A DNA stretch of 64,000 bases from Seriola aureovittata (taxonomy: Eukaryota > Chordata > Actinopteri > Carangiformes > Carangidae), in NCBI RefSeq assembly GCF_021018895.1, contig NC_079373.1, forward strand, positions 20,716,501-20,780,500. The letters are read 5' to 3'. This document shows, one piece after another, positions 26,601-38,802 of this stretch. Position 1 is the first letter of the stretch; the number at the start of each line of letters is the position of its first letter. The position numbers and the translations under genes were made by a program. The notes under the pieces are model-generated. The model was not told where the DNA came from. It saw only the letters and a list, made by a program, of their open reading frames with translations, and ran no database searches.

Positions 26601-28463
26601 CAAGAAATAGAAATGATATTAAAGTCTGTTATGTTTGAACAAACCCCTTGGTAGTGTGTGCGTTACAGCAGATAATCTACATTCATGCCAGCACAGAAGG
26701 GACAGAATCATGGCAGTAGATCCCAGAATTAGACATGACACATGAAACTTATTAAGTATTTAGTTGGAAAACTTTTGATTTTATTTTATAGATGTGCTTA
26801 ATCCCACTTGTTTGTCTCCAGTGACACTCATCTCTGTTCTTTAATACATGTAATGATATTATTACTAGTGTAAACGCTGTTGGTTTTCTCTGATGTATAA
26901 TAGCACATAATCCCCTAAACCACATTATATGGACAAATTATAGTTTAAGTGCAGCTCTGCTAGCCCTAAACAGAGGTTTTTGCATCTCCCCTCCGTATCA
27001 ATCCTGGTGTGTGGCTCCACTTTAAAAACTAAAGCACCATGTGAATTTCTGGCTCTGATCACTGCTGGAGTTTGAGAGGGAAAGAAAGAAGCAGGAAGAA
27101 CAAAGGAAAACGTTGGAGCCACTTGCCTTTCCTAGCATGCGTGTTGTCTCTCTTCACCACCGAAACTATTCCACTGCGTAGAAAGCGTGAGCGTGGCCCA
27201 ACAATTTGTCAACTGTGCGTTGTCTCCCAAGGGAGAGCGGGCGAGTTAAGTTGGAGCGACAGGAGGAACAGGAGAGTGGGCGCAAAAGAGAAATTGAGAC
27301 AGAGGAGGATGGAAGGAGAAATAGTGCGAGAAGTGTGTTGGCAACGGGGAGAGAGGGGGGGGGGAGACATTTGTATGCAAGGTTTAGCTTTGGCACATTA
27401 GCATTCAGTGAGTAGTCACTCTCCACTGTGTTCACTCCACTATAAATCAAACAGCGTGTTTACAGCGTAGGAGTGCAGGGGTTATTGCTGATGCAAGGCA
27501 CACCATGAGACCACTCTTGAGCGCTTCACATTTGATTTTGATTTTATGTGCAAAGCCTGCAGTCTAAGCTGGTTCTCTCTGCTAATGGCATTTAGAAGAA
27601 CATCTTGATAAAATTGATCTGACTGATAATTGGCATCCAACAGACAATAAAAGCTCTTTTGCCAGGAATGTCCTCCCGTAATTCATTCAGTTCAGTTAAC
27701 TGATTTTCCCTCTCAGAGTTTCTGCGAGCAACCTCTTTCATGATACGGTCTCTCCGATTGCATCTATGGCTACTCTTCAGCTAGTTTAATAATTTAACAG
27801 GATCTTACTGTTCTTTACGCAAAGATTAGGCAAGGGTTTATGTATTGGTCCCAGTCTGTCCCACAGTCCCTCCAAGCCAATGCAGATTGAAGTGGAAAAA
27901 TATGCACTCTGCCAGTCACATCACTGGTTTCATCAGTGTGAAACAGCTCAACAAACGAAGAGGTACCTGTTAAATAATGTTGTTTGGAACGCACAGAGCA
28001 GCACGATCTGATCACACTGTTCAACAGTTAGATAGTAGAATGACAACAGAAATAAATGATAAAAGAAAAAAGAAAAAAAAAATTGCTAAGAAAGTTTGAA
28101 GTTTGAAAAGAGGATGAGGCGGAGGAATAATAAGATCCAGCAATCTGATGATTCGCACATGAAGAGACACAATACAAAATTATAGCTGCCTTTTCTTGAT
28201 GTATGCAGAGGTGTGAGTGTGGTTATTCTGTAGCAGCCTGGTGTCAATTACATGTGATTTCATGGAGGTGAACACAGTGGATGGTTGTGCATGATGGCAC
28301 TGCAGCACCTCTCCAATCAGAGGCTGCAGATTTATCAATGTATGTGAAATGTTTGAGAAATGAACTGATAGAATAGCTATTTATACAGTATAAAGCAGTG
28401 TTGATTAGAGGGGCTATTATAAATTTTCTCTGACACCGAACGTGGTTTCTTGCTTGAAGCGGG

Positions 28464-28489
28464 TGATGACGATGATGATGATGATGATT
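28464..28489. repeat. (GAT)n microsatellite
   Basis: A GAT run with one GAC interruption. Confidence 0.85.
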
Positions 28490-28554
28490 ATGACGATTGT
28501 TTGACAAGAGCTTTGGTCATCATTGTGTTTTAAAGACAAGAGGATATTATACGC

Positions 28555-29465
28555 CCTCTGAGCAGCGCCATGTATCGGAAAGTGACGAGACGCGCCGGGG
28601 CTAGCTGGTTAGCATGCTAACTTTAGTAGAAGAAAAGACGTGAAAGAGACAATAGTTAACATTGACGGAGACAGCTCTTGGTGAGCAAAGGAATGAACTC
28701 ACATTTCTTATAGACTGGTAAACAGCTGTTAATGCTAATAGCTCCTTTAAAATCTTTGCTTACTTTATTGATATTACTCCATTATGTCTGTATTTAGTTT
28801 GCTCTTGTTGATAATGTGGCAGTGGAGTAAACAAACACATCTTTTTTAAAAAAAACTTAAGTTTAATATTTTCATGCACGTTTTGGGAAGCAACAGCCTC
28901 TCGAAACCTCTTCGTCGCACAGTTGGATGGGGTGGGTGCTACTGGAGTGGCTATCTAAGTTTTCAGTTGCTATGGCAAATTCAACAGACAGTTATGTGTG
29001 TTTATTTTCATATGCTACACACCAAACTTGAGCAACTTTAGCATTCCTATGAAGTCATGTTTCTGGGCATCTGGGTGATCAGTTCTAGCATTCATTCTTC
29101 ATTTTAGCTCTTGTTTTGGTCTCCACTAATGAAATTATCTGTCTCTTTAGCTGCTAAGAGCTCCACTATGTTCACCAACTAGTCGCTAAATGTTTCTGTC
29201 TGCCGATCGGTGCCGAGCAAGTAGTGCACAGTGGGTTTTTGGAGACTCTTCGATGCAAATAGCTGCCAGCTGTAGCCCAAAAACGATGAGCCGAGAACAG
29301 CAAGAGTGCATAAAAACAGTGAAGTTGAATGCCAGAAAACCAAAACAATGAGCTCAGAGATGCTATAAAACTCTGTAGAGCTGAGAGGAACTGCAGAGTC
29401 AGGTGATAATTCTCTGCGGTTCGTTCTGTTTATGAGCAACCCCTTTAACATTACACACATTACCT
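28555..29465 (-). repeat. Large dispersed repeat copy (percomorph type)
   Basis: The block contains GGGGCTAGCTGGTTAGCATGCTAAC near 28598, then CTACTATGTTCACC-type and TGGGTTTTTGGAGACTCTTCGATGC sequence near 29160-29260, then GCTGAGAGGAACTGCAGAGTCAGG near 29380. I recognise these as parts of a common percomorph repeat. Its reverse complement (GTGAACATAGTGGAGC…TTAGCAGCTAAAGAG…GTGGAGACCAAAAC) aligns with the repeat at 41717-41990. The open frame at 29179-29580 (-) lies inside the repeat and is not regarded as a gene. Borders are approximate. Confidence 0.5.
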
Positions 29466-30323
29466 GTGGTACTCCAGCACAGGTGTTTTCACTTATTTTG
29501 TTTCTTGGGCCTCGTCTCAGGACTTTGTGGGCGTGTAGGGACTGCGCTTGATTGACAGCTGCCTCACTCTCCTGTTGCACCTCTTCAGGCAGGACAACTT
29601 AAACCTTTATAATTGTTATTGGTACATTATTATTGACTTCATGTAATTCCTGGTATAGCCTGGCTCACTGTCACACTGTCATGCCTTACTAACGCCTGTG
29701 CTTTTCCTACTTTCCTACAAGCGCCTGTTGGAAAAACTGGAAAGCTGTATGCATTGTGTCTTGGTGGTATTTTTTTTTTTTTTTTTAAGTGACAGGTCAA
29801 GGAGGTGTATTCATGAACATGTTTCCTTATTTCCTTCCTCTAGTTGTCTATGTGCAGAGTCTGCTGCTCTTTCAAACATCTGCCAAACTGCAGCACAGCC
29901 AGTAGACCAGTGACCGTATAATTCTGTCTGACTCTGTCTCAAGACATGACATCAAAAAATACACAACTCCTTAACATCAACAAGACTTTTATACATACTT
30001 AGCCCTCCTCTGGTGTGCACTTATACCAGAGGAGTCGAGGGCTGGGGGCAGAGGAGACCTGAGCTGACGTTTTAAGGATCCCTCAACTGGACTCTCCTCT
30101 TCAGTCTTCTGCTGAACACATTAACCCAGATCAGCTGCGCTTCTCATCAGAGGCACTCAGATGTTACACATCAAAAAAAGCGACTGGGATTGATGTATAA
30201 ACACACGCCCCTTGTAAACAGACATACTGGCTTCTCGTGCGTCTGCAAAGCGTACAGACACACACACACACAAACGGTCTTTCTGGCACACATGCTGTAC
30301 AGTATTTTAACCTTAACACTCTC

Positions 30324-30368
<45 letters not shown>

Positions 30369-33300
30369 TACACACCTACAGCTCAGGTTGTGAGGACGGG
30401 CTGAGGGAGCTGTGTGTTCATTAAAATGGTTGTAAACATCCTCTCACTGAATGTATTTGTGGGGTTTAGGTGAGAGATGCGCTGGCTACAGTAAGTTTAA
30501 GCAGCCCGTTGGGTCTCATTAAAATGATCATTTACAGGGGGTTTATTGTACAGGTTGTTGCTACATATAAAACAGATTGCAGTTTGTACATTTATAGATA
30601 ATGATACTTGAATTTATGTGTATAAATTTAAATATTTCTTTCTCACTTATGTTTTGAAAATCACTCTGTTTTATTTAACTTATTTATAGAGCAGGGCACA
30701 GTTTTATTGACTCTTTGTTAGAGTGGAGTTAGTCTCCAAATCCACTTCCAAGAATATCATCATGTCTGGCTGCTGAATATCTGAGGGATATTCTCAAGCA
30801 AAAACAAAGCCAACTGCAGGAGAAGGTCTTTTTTTTTTTGCTGTGTGGAAAGGCAGTCAGCGAAATGTCCTTGGTCCATAAAATGTCATTTCTGCAGCTT
30901 TTAAAGGCTAAACAAGGATCCAGCATGAATCCACACAGCTCTGGTGTACAGTGGGAACCTGCCAGTCGGGAAGGTTACTGAAGGTCAGGTACAACAGAAG
31001 TTTCAGCTATTGTCTCTGGAGTGGAGACGTTGATTCGTGTGTAGAAGAGACCCCGCTGCGGGTATTTTCATTATGCAGATGAGTGTGAGCGCCCCTGTCC
31101 CCGTGACCGTGCTGAAAAAGGACATAGGCGGCGTGTGGCTGGCGGGACACGTATGGCGCTGGCAGAGGGTGTGTGTGCCACCGCCACCACCGCCACCACA
31201 GAGATCTGATCACTTGCAGTTATCCCCTTTCCTTGGGCTGAGTTAACAGGGAAAAAATGGCATTCGGAGAAAGCCACAGCATTCCTCTGACAATGCCTAT
31301 GTCTGTACAGCATAAACAGATGGGAGCTCTTGGCTACGCTGAGCCCCAGCTTAACTTTACTGTAGGATCTATTGTTTTTATTTATAGCAGGCTGCTGCTG
31401 TGCTGGCATTTTCATCCTGTGGAGAATTTGGTGCACCATCAAAAAGAATTGGAAGTTACTGAACACTCCATTGCTAATGATAACAAATATTAAAGTGGAC
31501 ATTTAATATAACAGGTTTCACACAAAGTGTTGAAATGCACCATGGAAACAGTTCATTTTTGTGGATAATTTGTTGGCTTTCTGTCCTTGTAGACAGTTTT
31601 TATTGTTCTCTCTCTCTGTCTGTGAGCCATAAATAATCACCTTCCTCCTTCTCGCTGTCTTATTAAACCTTAACCGTTTCTTCAGCTTCTTTTTTTTTTT
31701 TTTTTTTGAGTTTCGCAGTGAACGTGAATGGTTAACAGTGCAAATACATGATGAACTCATACTTACTAAGAAGGTGCAAATCAAAGGTATCATCATCCAT
31801 GGCTTACCCAACCCCAGCTTGCTTTAATTTCACCTGGCAAATAACAAGAATCTGCCTCAGAACTTAGGACTTAAAAGAGAAGAAGAAACTGCATTCCCTT
31901 CCTCGCCGAAGATCAAGACTTTCCCGCTCTGCTTAGACTTGAGAGAGGAAGACAGCAGCGTGGCAGACGCTGCAGGGGGCACTAGGGTTCAAAGCAAGAC
32001 GCAGAGTGTGCTGATGGACTCCTAAGATGGTGGTTACTTGAGAAAAAAAAAAGTATTGCAACTCTTTTTTTTTTTTTTAAGAGCCAAAGAACCTTGGGTT
32101 ATGTACCACTGATTTGGGCAAGCTTATGCTAAAGATAATAGCAAAGCTTTTACAATACACTGGATTCTCCTCTCATTCCTCTCTTCTGCTCAGAATTTAA
32201 TTGCTTTTTAAATTGGAAATGTTGTCCTCCACGCACCATCGCCCACTGAGATGTGGTGGAGGGAGGATGTATGTGTGAGTGCACGCAAGTAGTTATCTCC
32301 TTATATATATTTAGTAGGCCCAGGTTCAGTGTAATCTTCCTAACATCACACAGCCTTGGCAGCCAGACTCTCCCAAGACCTTTTCCTTAGATTGTCTCAC
32401 TGCTCCATACAATCTCGTCCATCAAACTTCCCGCTCCTCCATCTCCGTCACAGTTAATGGATCTGCCACACAGCTAAGTCCCTCATGAAAAAGAGAAGGA
32501 CAAATTATATTAATGGAAATGCCACTGCGCCTTGTTTGACGGACACATAACTTCTCCCGCCTCCTCTCGCTCTGCCCGTCAGCATTCTCATTCACTCCGA
32601 CTGCACCGTCAACTCTGAAGTGAAAAGTAATTTACTGACGGTAGTTTACCGCTGAGTAAGCAGCTTCAAGATGAATATTCAGAGTTGATATCTCACACTG
32701 ATTCATCTCATGTTTTTTCCTGCTTGCTGGAGTCGCTATTGGAGCACAGGTTGAGAAGCAGAGCTCAGCCTGCACGAGGATGAGGAGGACAGTAGAGGGA
32801 AGAGTTAAGAATAATATTACAGGATAAAAAGTGGGAACTTCTGTTTTTACTTTGGCTCATCACAGTACACCACCTGCATGCATTTTCTCCGTGTCATTCA
32901 AGTTATCATTCATTACATGCTGCCTGATATAAGTTTTCGTGTTTGATACTTAACGTCAGTCCCTCCCAAACACCCACAGATCAGATTAAGCCTCTTGGCT
33001 TCGTGCAAAGACATACTTAAGAGAGCCTGCGTTAAGCATCACTTTCTGTTTTACCACACTCACGTTTCTCCTTGGGTTTTTTTCCATGCAGAAGTGATTT
33101 GGCCCTCAGACGTGGGTCTGAACCTGTAATTATCCAACAGCCAGAGCAGTGTCCCTGTAATTCCTTCAAACCATCCAGGATCCAAAGACATTCAGGGAGG
33201 TCTTCCTCTGTCGCACACATCAGGCAGAAGCCCCCACATGTTTTCACTTTGGTTGGACACTTTACATATGTGAAGCTGAGAACTTATCATCATAATGTAC

Positions 33301-33630
33301 AGTTAATAATTCAATTGACTGAATTTGATTCCCTTAATCTATGACTCCATCAGACTGGTTGTTTCTATAACACACAACAAAAGTCAAGTTGTATTGAACT
33401 GTGACTTTATGCTAAGTTCGTGCAAGGATCCAGACTGCCGCAGACTGGTGTCTCTGTTAATGTTGTGTTATTACACTTATTGCATTATTTGATTATTATT
33501 GCAAATGCGTCAACGTGCACAGTAAGCAGCATTTCAGTGCTTTAGTCGGTCGAGCTGGAGTTAATGTCAGTAAAGTTTATATACTGTTGGCTGGCTTCAT
33601 CTCCAACAGTGCATCATATTTTACTGACAT
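29466..33630. other. Intergenic; simple repeats only
   Basis: AC tracts near 30.3 kb, a CCACCGCCACC run at 31181-31199 and poly-T/A runs near 31.7 and 32.05 kb. The open frames there are low-complexity or overlapping and are not regarded as genes. Confidence 0.45.
30326..30364. repeat. (AC)n microsatellite
   Basis: An AC run of 39 bp. A shorter AC run lies at 30256-30272. Confidence 0.95.
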
Positions 33631-34292
33631 GGAATGTAACTAAGTACATTTACTCAATTACTGTACTTAAGTACGGATGTGAGGTACTTGTATTATCAGT
33701 TTCATGACACTCAACTCCTGTACAGCTTAAAGAGAAATGTTGTACATTAACTCCTGTACATTTTTCTGACCAATACAGTTATTTGTTACTTAACATACAG
33801 AACATGTGATAAACTTATAGAATATGATGCATTATTATGTATTAAACAACTGGACCCTATAAAAATTAGCTGAAATATACTTATCTTGTATTATTTTGAT
33901 TAGTGAATAATACTTTTATTAAAATGTAAGGATGTGCTTTTACTTAATTACAGTAAACTAAATTGGACAAGCAATAAGCAGATGCATCAATGATCTAAAT
34001 AATCTTTAGTTACAACTCTTTATAAAATAGTTAAAAATTAGCTCCACCCCAACTAACTACAGCAGTAAAATGCTGCTGCTTAAATGCATTGGAATAATTC
34101 AATTATGTAATATATAATAATATTACAGGGGCCATTTCATGCATTGAGTACTTTTACTTTAGATGTTTTAAATACATGTTTCTAATATCTACTTTTACTT
34201 AAGTGACAGTGACATTTCCGATGGAGTATTTCTACTTTATCACTTTTACATTGTGGTATGGAGTAAAGGATCTGAATACTTCATCCATTACT
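33631..34292 (+). repeat. Teleost dispersed repeat (AAGTAC/ACTTTTACTT-rich)
   Basis: It starts GGAATGTAACTAAGTACATT, contains the perfect palindrome GTACTTAAGTAC (33663-33674), a TTAGCTCCACCCCAACTAACTACA block near 34040, GGGGCCATTT…GAGTACTTTTACTTT near 34130, and ends GTAAAGGATCTGAATACTTC. The order matches a repeat I know to be widespread in teleost introns. No coding capacity and no clear terminal inverted repeats are seen. Confidence 0.65.
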
Positions 34293-36551
34293 TTTACTCA
34301 CCACATGTTTTTTTAATCTGTAAAGTATTGTTTGGCATCCACCAATTATTTCCATGACTGATTATGTTGATTTTTGATTAAAATTCATGTATACAGTATA
34401 TATATATATTTTCATTGATCAGTCCTTTGCTGAATAAAATGTTGGAAAAGCTGTATGATAACCAACAAGAAGAGAATCATTTGATCAAATGTTTGTCTAA
34501 TTATCACATTATCACTTGTAGCACATGCATTTAACCCAGAGGGAAAACAGCACTGGCTCCTTCATGTTTTGATATTTCATCAGTGCTTGTGAACTGTAGA
34601 CTAGAAGCAAAAACCTTGTGCCAGTTGCTCTGATCAGTCTAATTAATTCCTGAGATGTGTTACATCATAGTGTCCTGCTGCTGTCCTGTGAAAGGCTACA
34701 TTGAAGTCTGGCCCGACAGATGGGGTCTGTCTATTGAAACAACCCTGAATCAATATGCAGTGGGCCAGGCTACTTGCTTTGTCTGTCGACCACTTTTACA
34801 ATTATTCTTTTTTTCTCCCCCTCTCTTTGCTGTCGGTCTCTTACGTCTTGATATTGTGCAATATCCTCTATTGGAAGAGAGTCCAAGAACATTTTAACTG
34901 GTGGAAGAGTTTGATTATAAAATGCTGTATATTATTTTTGGAAATTAAAACATGTTGTTCATCCTGAAATTGATGATACAAGATCCAATCTAGGAAAGTC
35001 TAATAATAATCAGACACTGATGCTATTCATCATGAAAAAGAACACTTTCTTTTTTTTTTGTTTTTTTACTCTATCACTGTTTTAAAGTAGTCATTTTGGA
35101 ACAATGAGATAATCACTGGATAATTACTGGAAAAATATTGCATTTATGGACAATGCAATTAATTGCACAATAGAGACTGAAATAGGGACTGGTGTGATCT
35201 CCCCACAGACATCATGCACTGTGAGCCCTCTACTGGCGACTATGCAGCTCGCTGTGCACTGCATTTTAAATCAATAGAAAGCAATTACTGGAATGACACT
35301 GTGAGCCTGTCAGGGGCCCGTGTGATGAACATGTCACCTTTTCTTCATGTCAACCAAAGGAAAATATTTTCCTTTCATGATTTAATCAGACAACTAGTCT
35401 CTTGCATCAAAGCGGTCTATACTCTGACAGAATATTCACTGCACTGACAGAAGTCAACTCACAAAACTATGATTTCTACTAAAAGCAGACTATAAAATAA
35501 TTTTGAATAAACAACTGTGAATTTTTTGCCTTTTTTTTTTTTTTTTACAATGAGCAGAAGCCAAAGCACAGACACATGAAGTTTCTTATTTGGCTGCTGT
35601 TTTCTGCAGCTGTGATCGTTTATGTTTAGTGTATTGAACCCAGACAAGTATATCAATAAAAGTTTTACCAAAATATTTCAGAACACAATGAATAATTTTA
35701 CAGCAACGCTACAATATTTGATGTAGCCTTGAGGTTCTTTAATTATTTGTATTCCTAATTAAGGAACAGGAGATACACATTAGCCTAAACCATAATTTTT
35801 TCTATACTGTAGGTGTTGGATGAGGGATACGACACCACCGATTACAATAATATCCCATTCATTGTGGTGCTAAATCCTTAGGGAATGAAGCAATAGTGAA
35901 ATGAAATAAAATATTCATGCTCGGGGCATTCATGGAGCCTACCTGAACGTCAGTCTGAGGACCACCTCGATATTATGGACTACTGTTAGTGGTAGTAAGT
36001 GAACCTTATGTAGTGTGATTTACCCCCCCCCCCCCCCTCCACAGGAGGGGTAGTGCGCATGCGCTCAAGATATTCTAACCACATGCGTTTGGATCACAAC
36101 TTCATCAAGTACCCAAAGACACCAAGAGTAGGAGCGGAAGTGTAGCAGGTTTTTTTCATAATAAGGCCTAACTACTCTTAAAAAGTAAGAGTCGATTTCT
36201 AGGAAAATGAATAAAATTTGTCTTAATATTGGCTGGATATATTCATTTTAAAAATTAAACTTACATAGTCTATTTTAAGGGAGAGTAGCTCTTTACAGGA
36301 TAAGAAAAATGTCTAATATCAACATGCAGATGTTAATGGTTTGCTATTTTAAAACGGGCTGTAACGTGATTTATTTAGGCGTAAATGGTAAATTTATGTT
36401 CAGTCAAGAAATGAGAAAATGATGCAAAAATTTTAACCTTAAAAATTTGACTTTTAACGTTTAATATGAAATGAGAAGAAACCATTCCTTATTTTTTTTT
36501 TCATGGGCCTAATTTCTATGAAGTTTCACAGCAAGCTTTATTTTGAAAGTC
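34293..36551. other. Upstream flank of tmtc2
   Basis: AT-rich sequence with poly-T stretches and the C15 run. Distal promoter elements may be here, but none can be identified by eye. Confidence 0.4.
36023..36037. repeat. C15 homopolymer
   Basis: Fifteen C residues about 0.5 kb upstream of the CpG-rich tmtc2 promoter. Confidence 0.9.
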
Positions 36552-36776
36552 TAACCGGACGTTGCGTATGTATTATTGCCGCCTTGACCGCGGTCTCAAT
36601 CACGACGTTTCTCCAGCAGCGAGCGTCCGCTGAGCATCAGAGCGCAGATCCTCCTCTAGTGTCGGGAAGGCGTGCGGTGGGCGATGCTGTCACAGATTCA
36701 CTAAACGCTGCTCGTGTTTCATTTTCAGAGCCCAACTCCCAGCAGGCTACACAGCTCTCCAGCCTCGCACCCAAAC

Positions 36777-36891
36777 ATGGGTTAGGAAGAAAGCGACCGA
36801 TGGATTATCCACTTTGTGCACTTCAGCGAGGATGATGGAGGGGGAAGCGGACTTGTTTTCACAGAGACATCCTGACAAAGACGGGGACTGA
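36777..36891 (+). promoter_or_regulatory. Cluster of three upstream ORFs in the tmtc2 leader
   Basis: Three short frames precede the main ATG: 36777-36785 (ATG plus one codon, then stop), 36800-36835 (11 codons) and 36832-36891 (19 codons). The second and third overlap by ATGA, where the stop of one is embedded in the start of the next. If the transcript begins upstream of 36777, these would be expected to lower initiation at 37028. They would be absent from a transcript starting or spliced at 36969. Confidence 0.4.
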
Positions 36892-36929
36892 GAGGGAGTA
36901 GAGATCGGGATTCGCAGCCTCGCTTTGCA

Positions 36930-36968
36930 TCTCTCTCTCTCTCTCTTTTTTTATTTTATTTTTTTCAG
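36930..36968 (+). promoter_or_regulatory. Pyrimidine tract and splice-acceptor-like site in the leader
   Basis: A run of CT repeats and T-rich sequence ends in TTTTTTCAG at 36968, 59 bp before the tmtc2 ATG. It has the form of a strong 3' splice site. It may be a real acceptor for a non-coding first exon further upstream, or simply a CT-rich leader. Confidence 0.35.
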
Positions 36969-37027
36969 TTTTCTTTATCATTATCAGTACTGTTATCATT
37001 TTCCCCGCGTGTGTGCGAGACAGAGAA

Positions 37028-37110
37028 ATGTTTGCAGAATTGCTGTGCGGCGCCGTGGCTCTGGTCCTGTATGTCAACACTCTGGGCGCCGATTTCTGCT
37101 ACGATGACAG
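37028..37110 (+). CDS. tmtc2: tmtc2 first coding exon (partial gene): N-terminus of transmembrane O-mannosyltransferase with TPR repeats
   Basis: The ATG at 37028 opens 27 codons that read MFAELL, a hydrophobic stretch, then LYVNTLGADFCYDD. This closely resembles the start of vertebrate TMTC2 (MIAEL…LYLNTLSADFCYDDS), including the luminal CYDD motif after the first membrane segment. TMTC1, 3 and 4 have different N-termini. The frame stops matching at a GT donor (37111) and the last codon is split after AG, so it would encode Ser or Arg with the next exon, as TMTC2 requires. TMTC2 is known as an ER multi-pass protein with C-terminal TPRs that O-mannosylates cadherins and related proteins. About 800 further residues, including the transferase membrane domain and all TPRs, must lie downstream of this window. 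The start context has a G at -3. Which teleost paralogue (tmtc2a or tmtc2b) this is cannot be told. Confidence 0.8.
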
Positions 37111-37116
37111 GTACTT
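37111..37116 (+). other. 5' splice donor of tmtc2 exon 1
   Basis: The exon ends in CAG and the intron begins GTACTT. If translation ran on, the frame would leave TMTC2 similarity at once, so the boundary is placed here. The G/GT junction with split codon AG| agrees with the TMTC2 protein sequence at this point. Confidence 0.75.
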
Positions 37117-38773
37117 GGGTGAATGAATGACATCCAGCCCCGTGTTACTAACGTCACTGCCTCTGCTATATCTACTCACCTGTAATGTATCAGATCTGGA
37201 GGACAGCGTAGGACTGATGACAGGCTTCATTCATTGTATTTCACTATTTCATTGCACCAGCAACACTGGCATTTAACTCATGTGAGCTGGATTTTTTTCA
37301 TTAACACAACAAGCAGCCTGCCTTAAGGCAAGTATCAATAAATCAATAGAGTATGATGCTTTGAAAAGCTATCCAGTGATATTAATATTACTTTCTCCTG
37401 CAGACACTTGTGCTTTTACTAGTGTTCATCATACAGTATTTTCACATTTCCAGTGGTTCTAAGAATAAATCCCTGCAGCCTTCCTCTTGTTATATCACTG
37501 TAGTTTTCCATAGGAGGAAGAGTGATTCAGTAGTAGTGTGCTCGGATGCCTCAGTGCAAAGTGTTGCAGTCTCCAGAGGCTGGACTTTCTCTGAGTCCTG
37601 ACTTGTTCTGTGGAAATAATTGATCTCTGGAGAAGAAGACATATAGCATGTCTCCTCACTCCACAGCCCCCAGCGTCCCTTTGCCAAACACGTCCAACTG
37701 TGTAGCCTGCTGAAAGTTTCAGCAAAGTATTCCATATTATTAATTTACTTTAAAATAGGCTGCAAGTCGCCGTCCTCCACTGGAACCTATCAGTGCAAGG
37801 GTTCAGCCGCTGTAATGCAGGGTAATGCATTACTCATAGTTGGCCTTTTGATATTTGAATGGCTGAATGGTTGTCAGTGCCTCAGGCTCATTTATGCACC
37901 ATCCATGCCTCCATGTAGGTCAGAGGCATCATCATTTTCCTGCCATCATCTTCCTATATTTTATTTATTTTTATTTTTTACAGCTAATACATTATTATTT
38001 ATTTGACTGTGAGTTAAAGATGTAAGTTTATAATCTTCAATGTAGTTCCAGCAGTTTGTGTATTTATGACAGGTGTGGTGCGACTATTAAAACACACCCA
38101 GAGGATACCGTTTAGTGAGCAAACAGTACATTAGCACGCGCCGAATCAATTAGTGCTGTATTTCCTTTACATCTGCGCTTACTGCTCTGTGTATAGAGCA
38201 CTCCCTGCTTAGCACATTCCCTCAGGCCTTTTTCCTCAAAGTCTTGATACTTTTCTTGTGGTAGAGCTGCTATGCATTTACACCTTGCACTCAGGTCAGG
38301 CGATTCAGGCAGCCCTGTGCAGGAAAGATGGTGTTCTGTGTCCATAAACCTGTCAGGGAGTGGCAGGGCTGTGGAGAGGTGAGAGGCTGTTGCTGCTGCT
38401 GTTGTTGCACAGTCAGCTGCTGTGTGGCTGCTGGAGAGCCTGGAGCCTCCAAGTTTTAATGTAAGACAGAGAGCCAAGTTCTTGATGATTCTGTGAAGAG
38501 ATGTTAACATAATGTTATTTATTACCACATGACTTTTGAGTCCAAGTTATTGCAGGCTTCTTACGAAACGGATGAATGACAGCCAGGGATTAAAAAAAAA
38601 AAAAAAAAAAAGATTTTCTCTGACTTGTTCTGTCTCCGACATGTTTTTCATCACAGGCTTTCTGTCAGCCGGCGTTATCTGTTTTTAACACCATGTGTTT
38701 GGTTCAGACTTGCAATTAGCAGCCGTCTCCTGTCCCCTCGGGCTCCACCGGTGGAAGGAGGGAGATAGAGGAA

Positions 38774-38802
38774 GGGTGTGGGGTGTGGGGTGTGGGCTGG
38801 GT
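38774..38802 (+). other. G-quadruplex-type motif (GGGTGT)n
   Basis: Four or more G3-4 tracts separated by TGT loops, followed by GGGCTGGG. It meets the common G3N1-7 quadruplex pattern on the plus (sense) strand of intron 1. Confidence 0.6.

Larger units (their letters stand above)
23283..28554. other. Intergenic, nothing beyond simple repeats
   Basis: Frames of up to 121 codons show no domains. A G/A-rich patch lies at 27070-27370. No repeat family could be named. Confidence 0.45.
36552..37027 (+). promoter_or_regulatory. tmtc2: CpG-rich promoter and 5' leader of tmtc2
   Basis: By hand count there are about 30 CpG dinucleotides between about 36552 and the ATG, with about 16 of them in the first 140 bp. 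Flanking DNA has only one or two per 100 bp. This is the pattern of a CpG-island promoter. No convincing TATA box is seen at a fixed distance, so the transcription start cannot be placed. The last 100 bp before the ATG switch to a CT/T-rich tract. Confidence 0.6.

Noticed and set aside
26915..26940. ACATTATATGGACAAAT resembling a Tc1/mariner terminus
   Set aside because: The match is too short and too diverged, and no partner end was found.
29179..29580. 133-codon minus-strand frame
   Set aside because: Lies mostly inside a dispersed repeat that I recognise from other fish sequence, so it is not a host gene.
36503..36835. 110-codon plus-strand frame just upstream of tmtc2
   Set aside because: It overlaps the CpG-rich promoter, begins upstream of any likely transcript start, shows no domain, and ends well before the real start in a different context.
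38112..38528. 138-codon minus-strand frame
   Set aside because: Low-complexity Ala/Thr/Ser stretch from a CTG/TGC-type run at about 38390-38410. No homology recognised.
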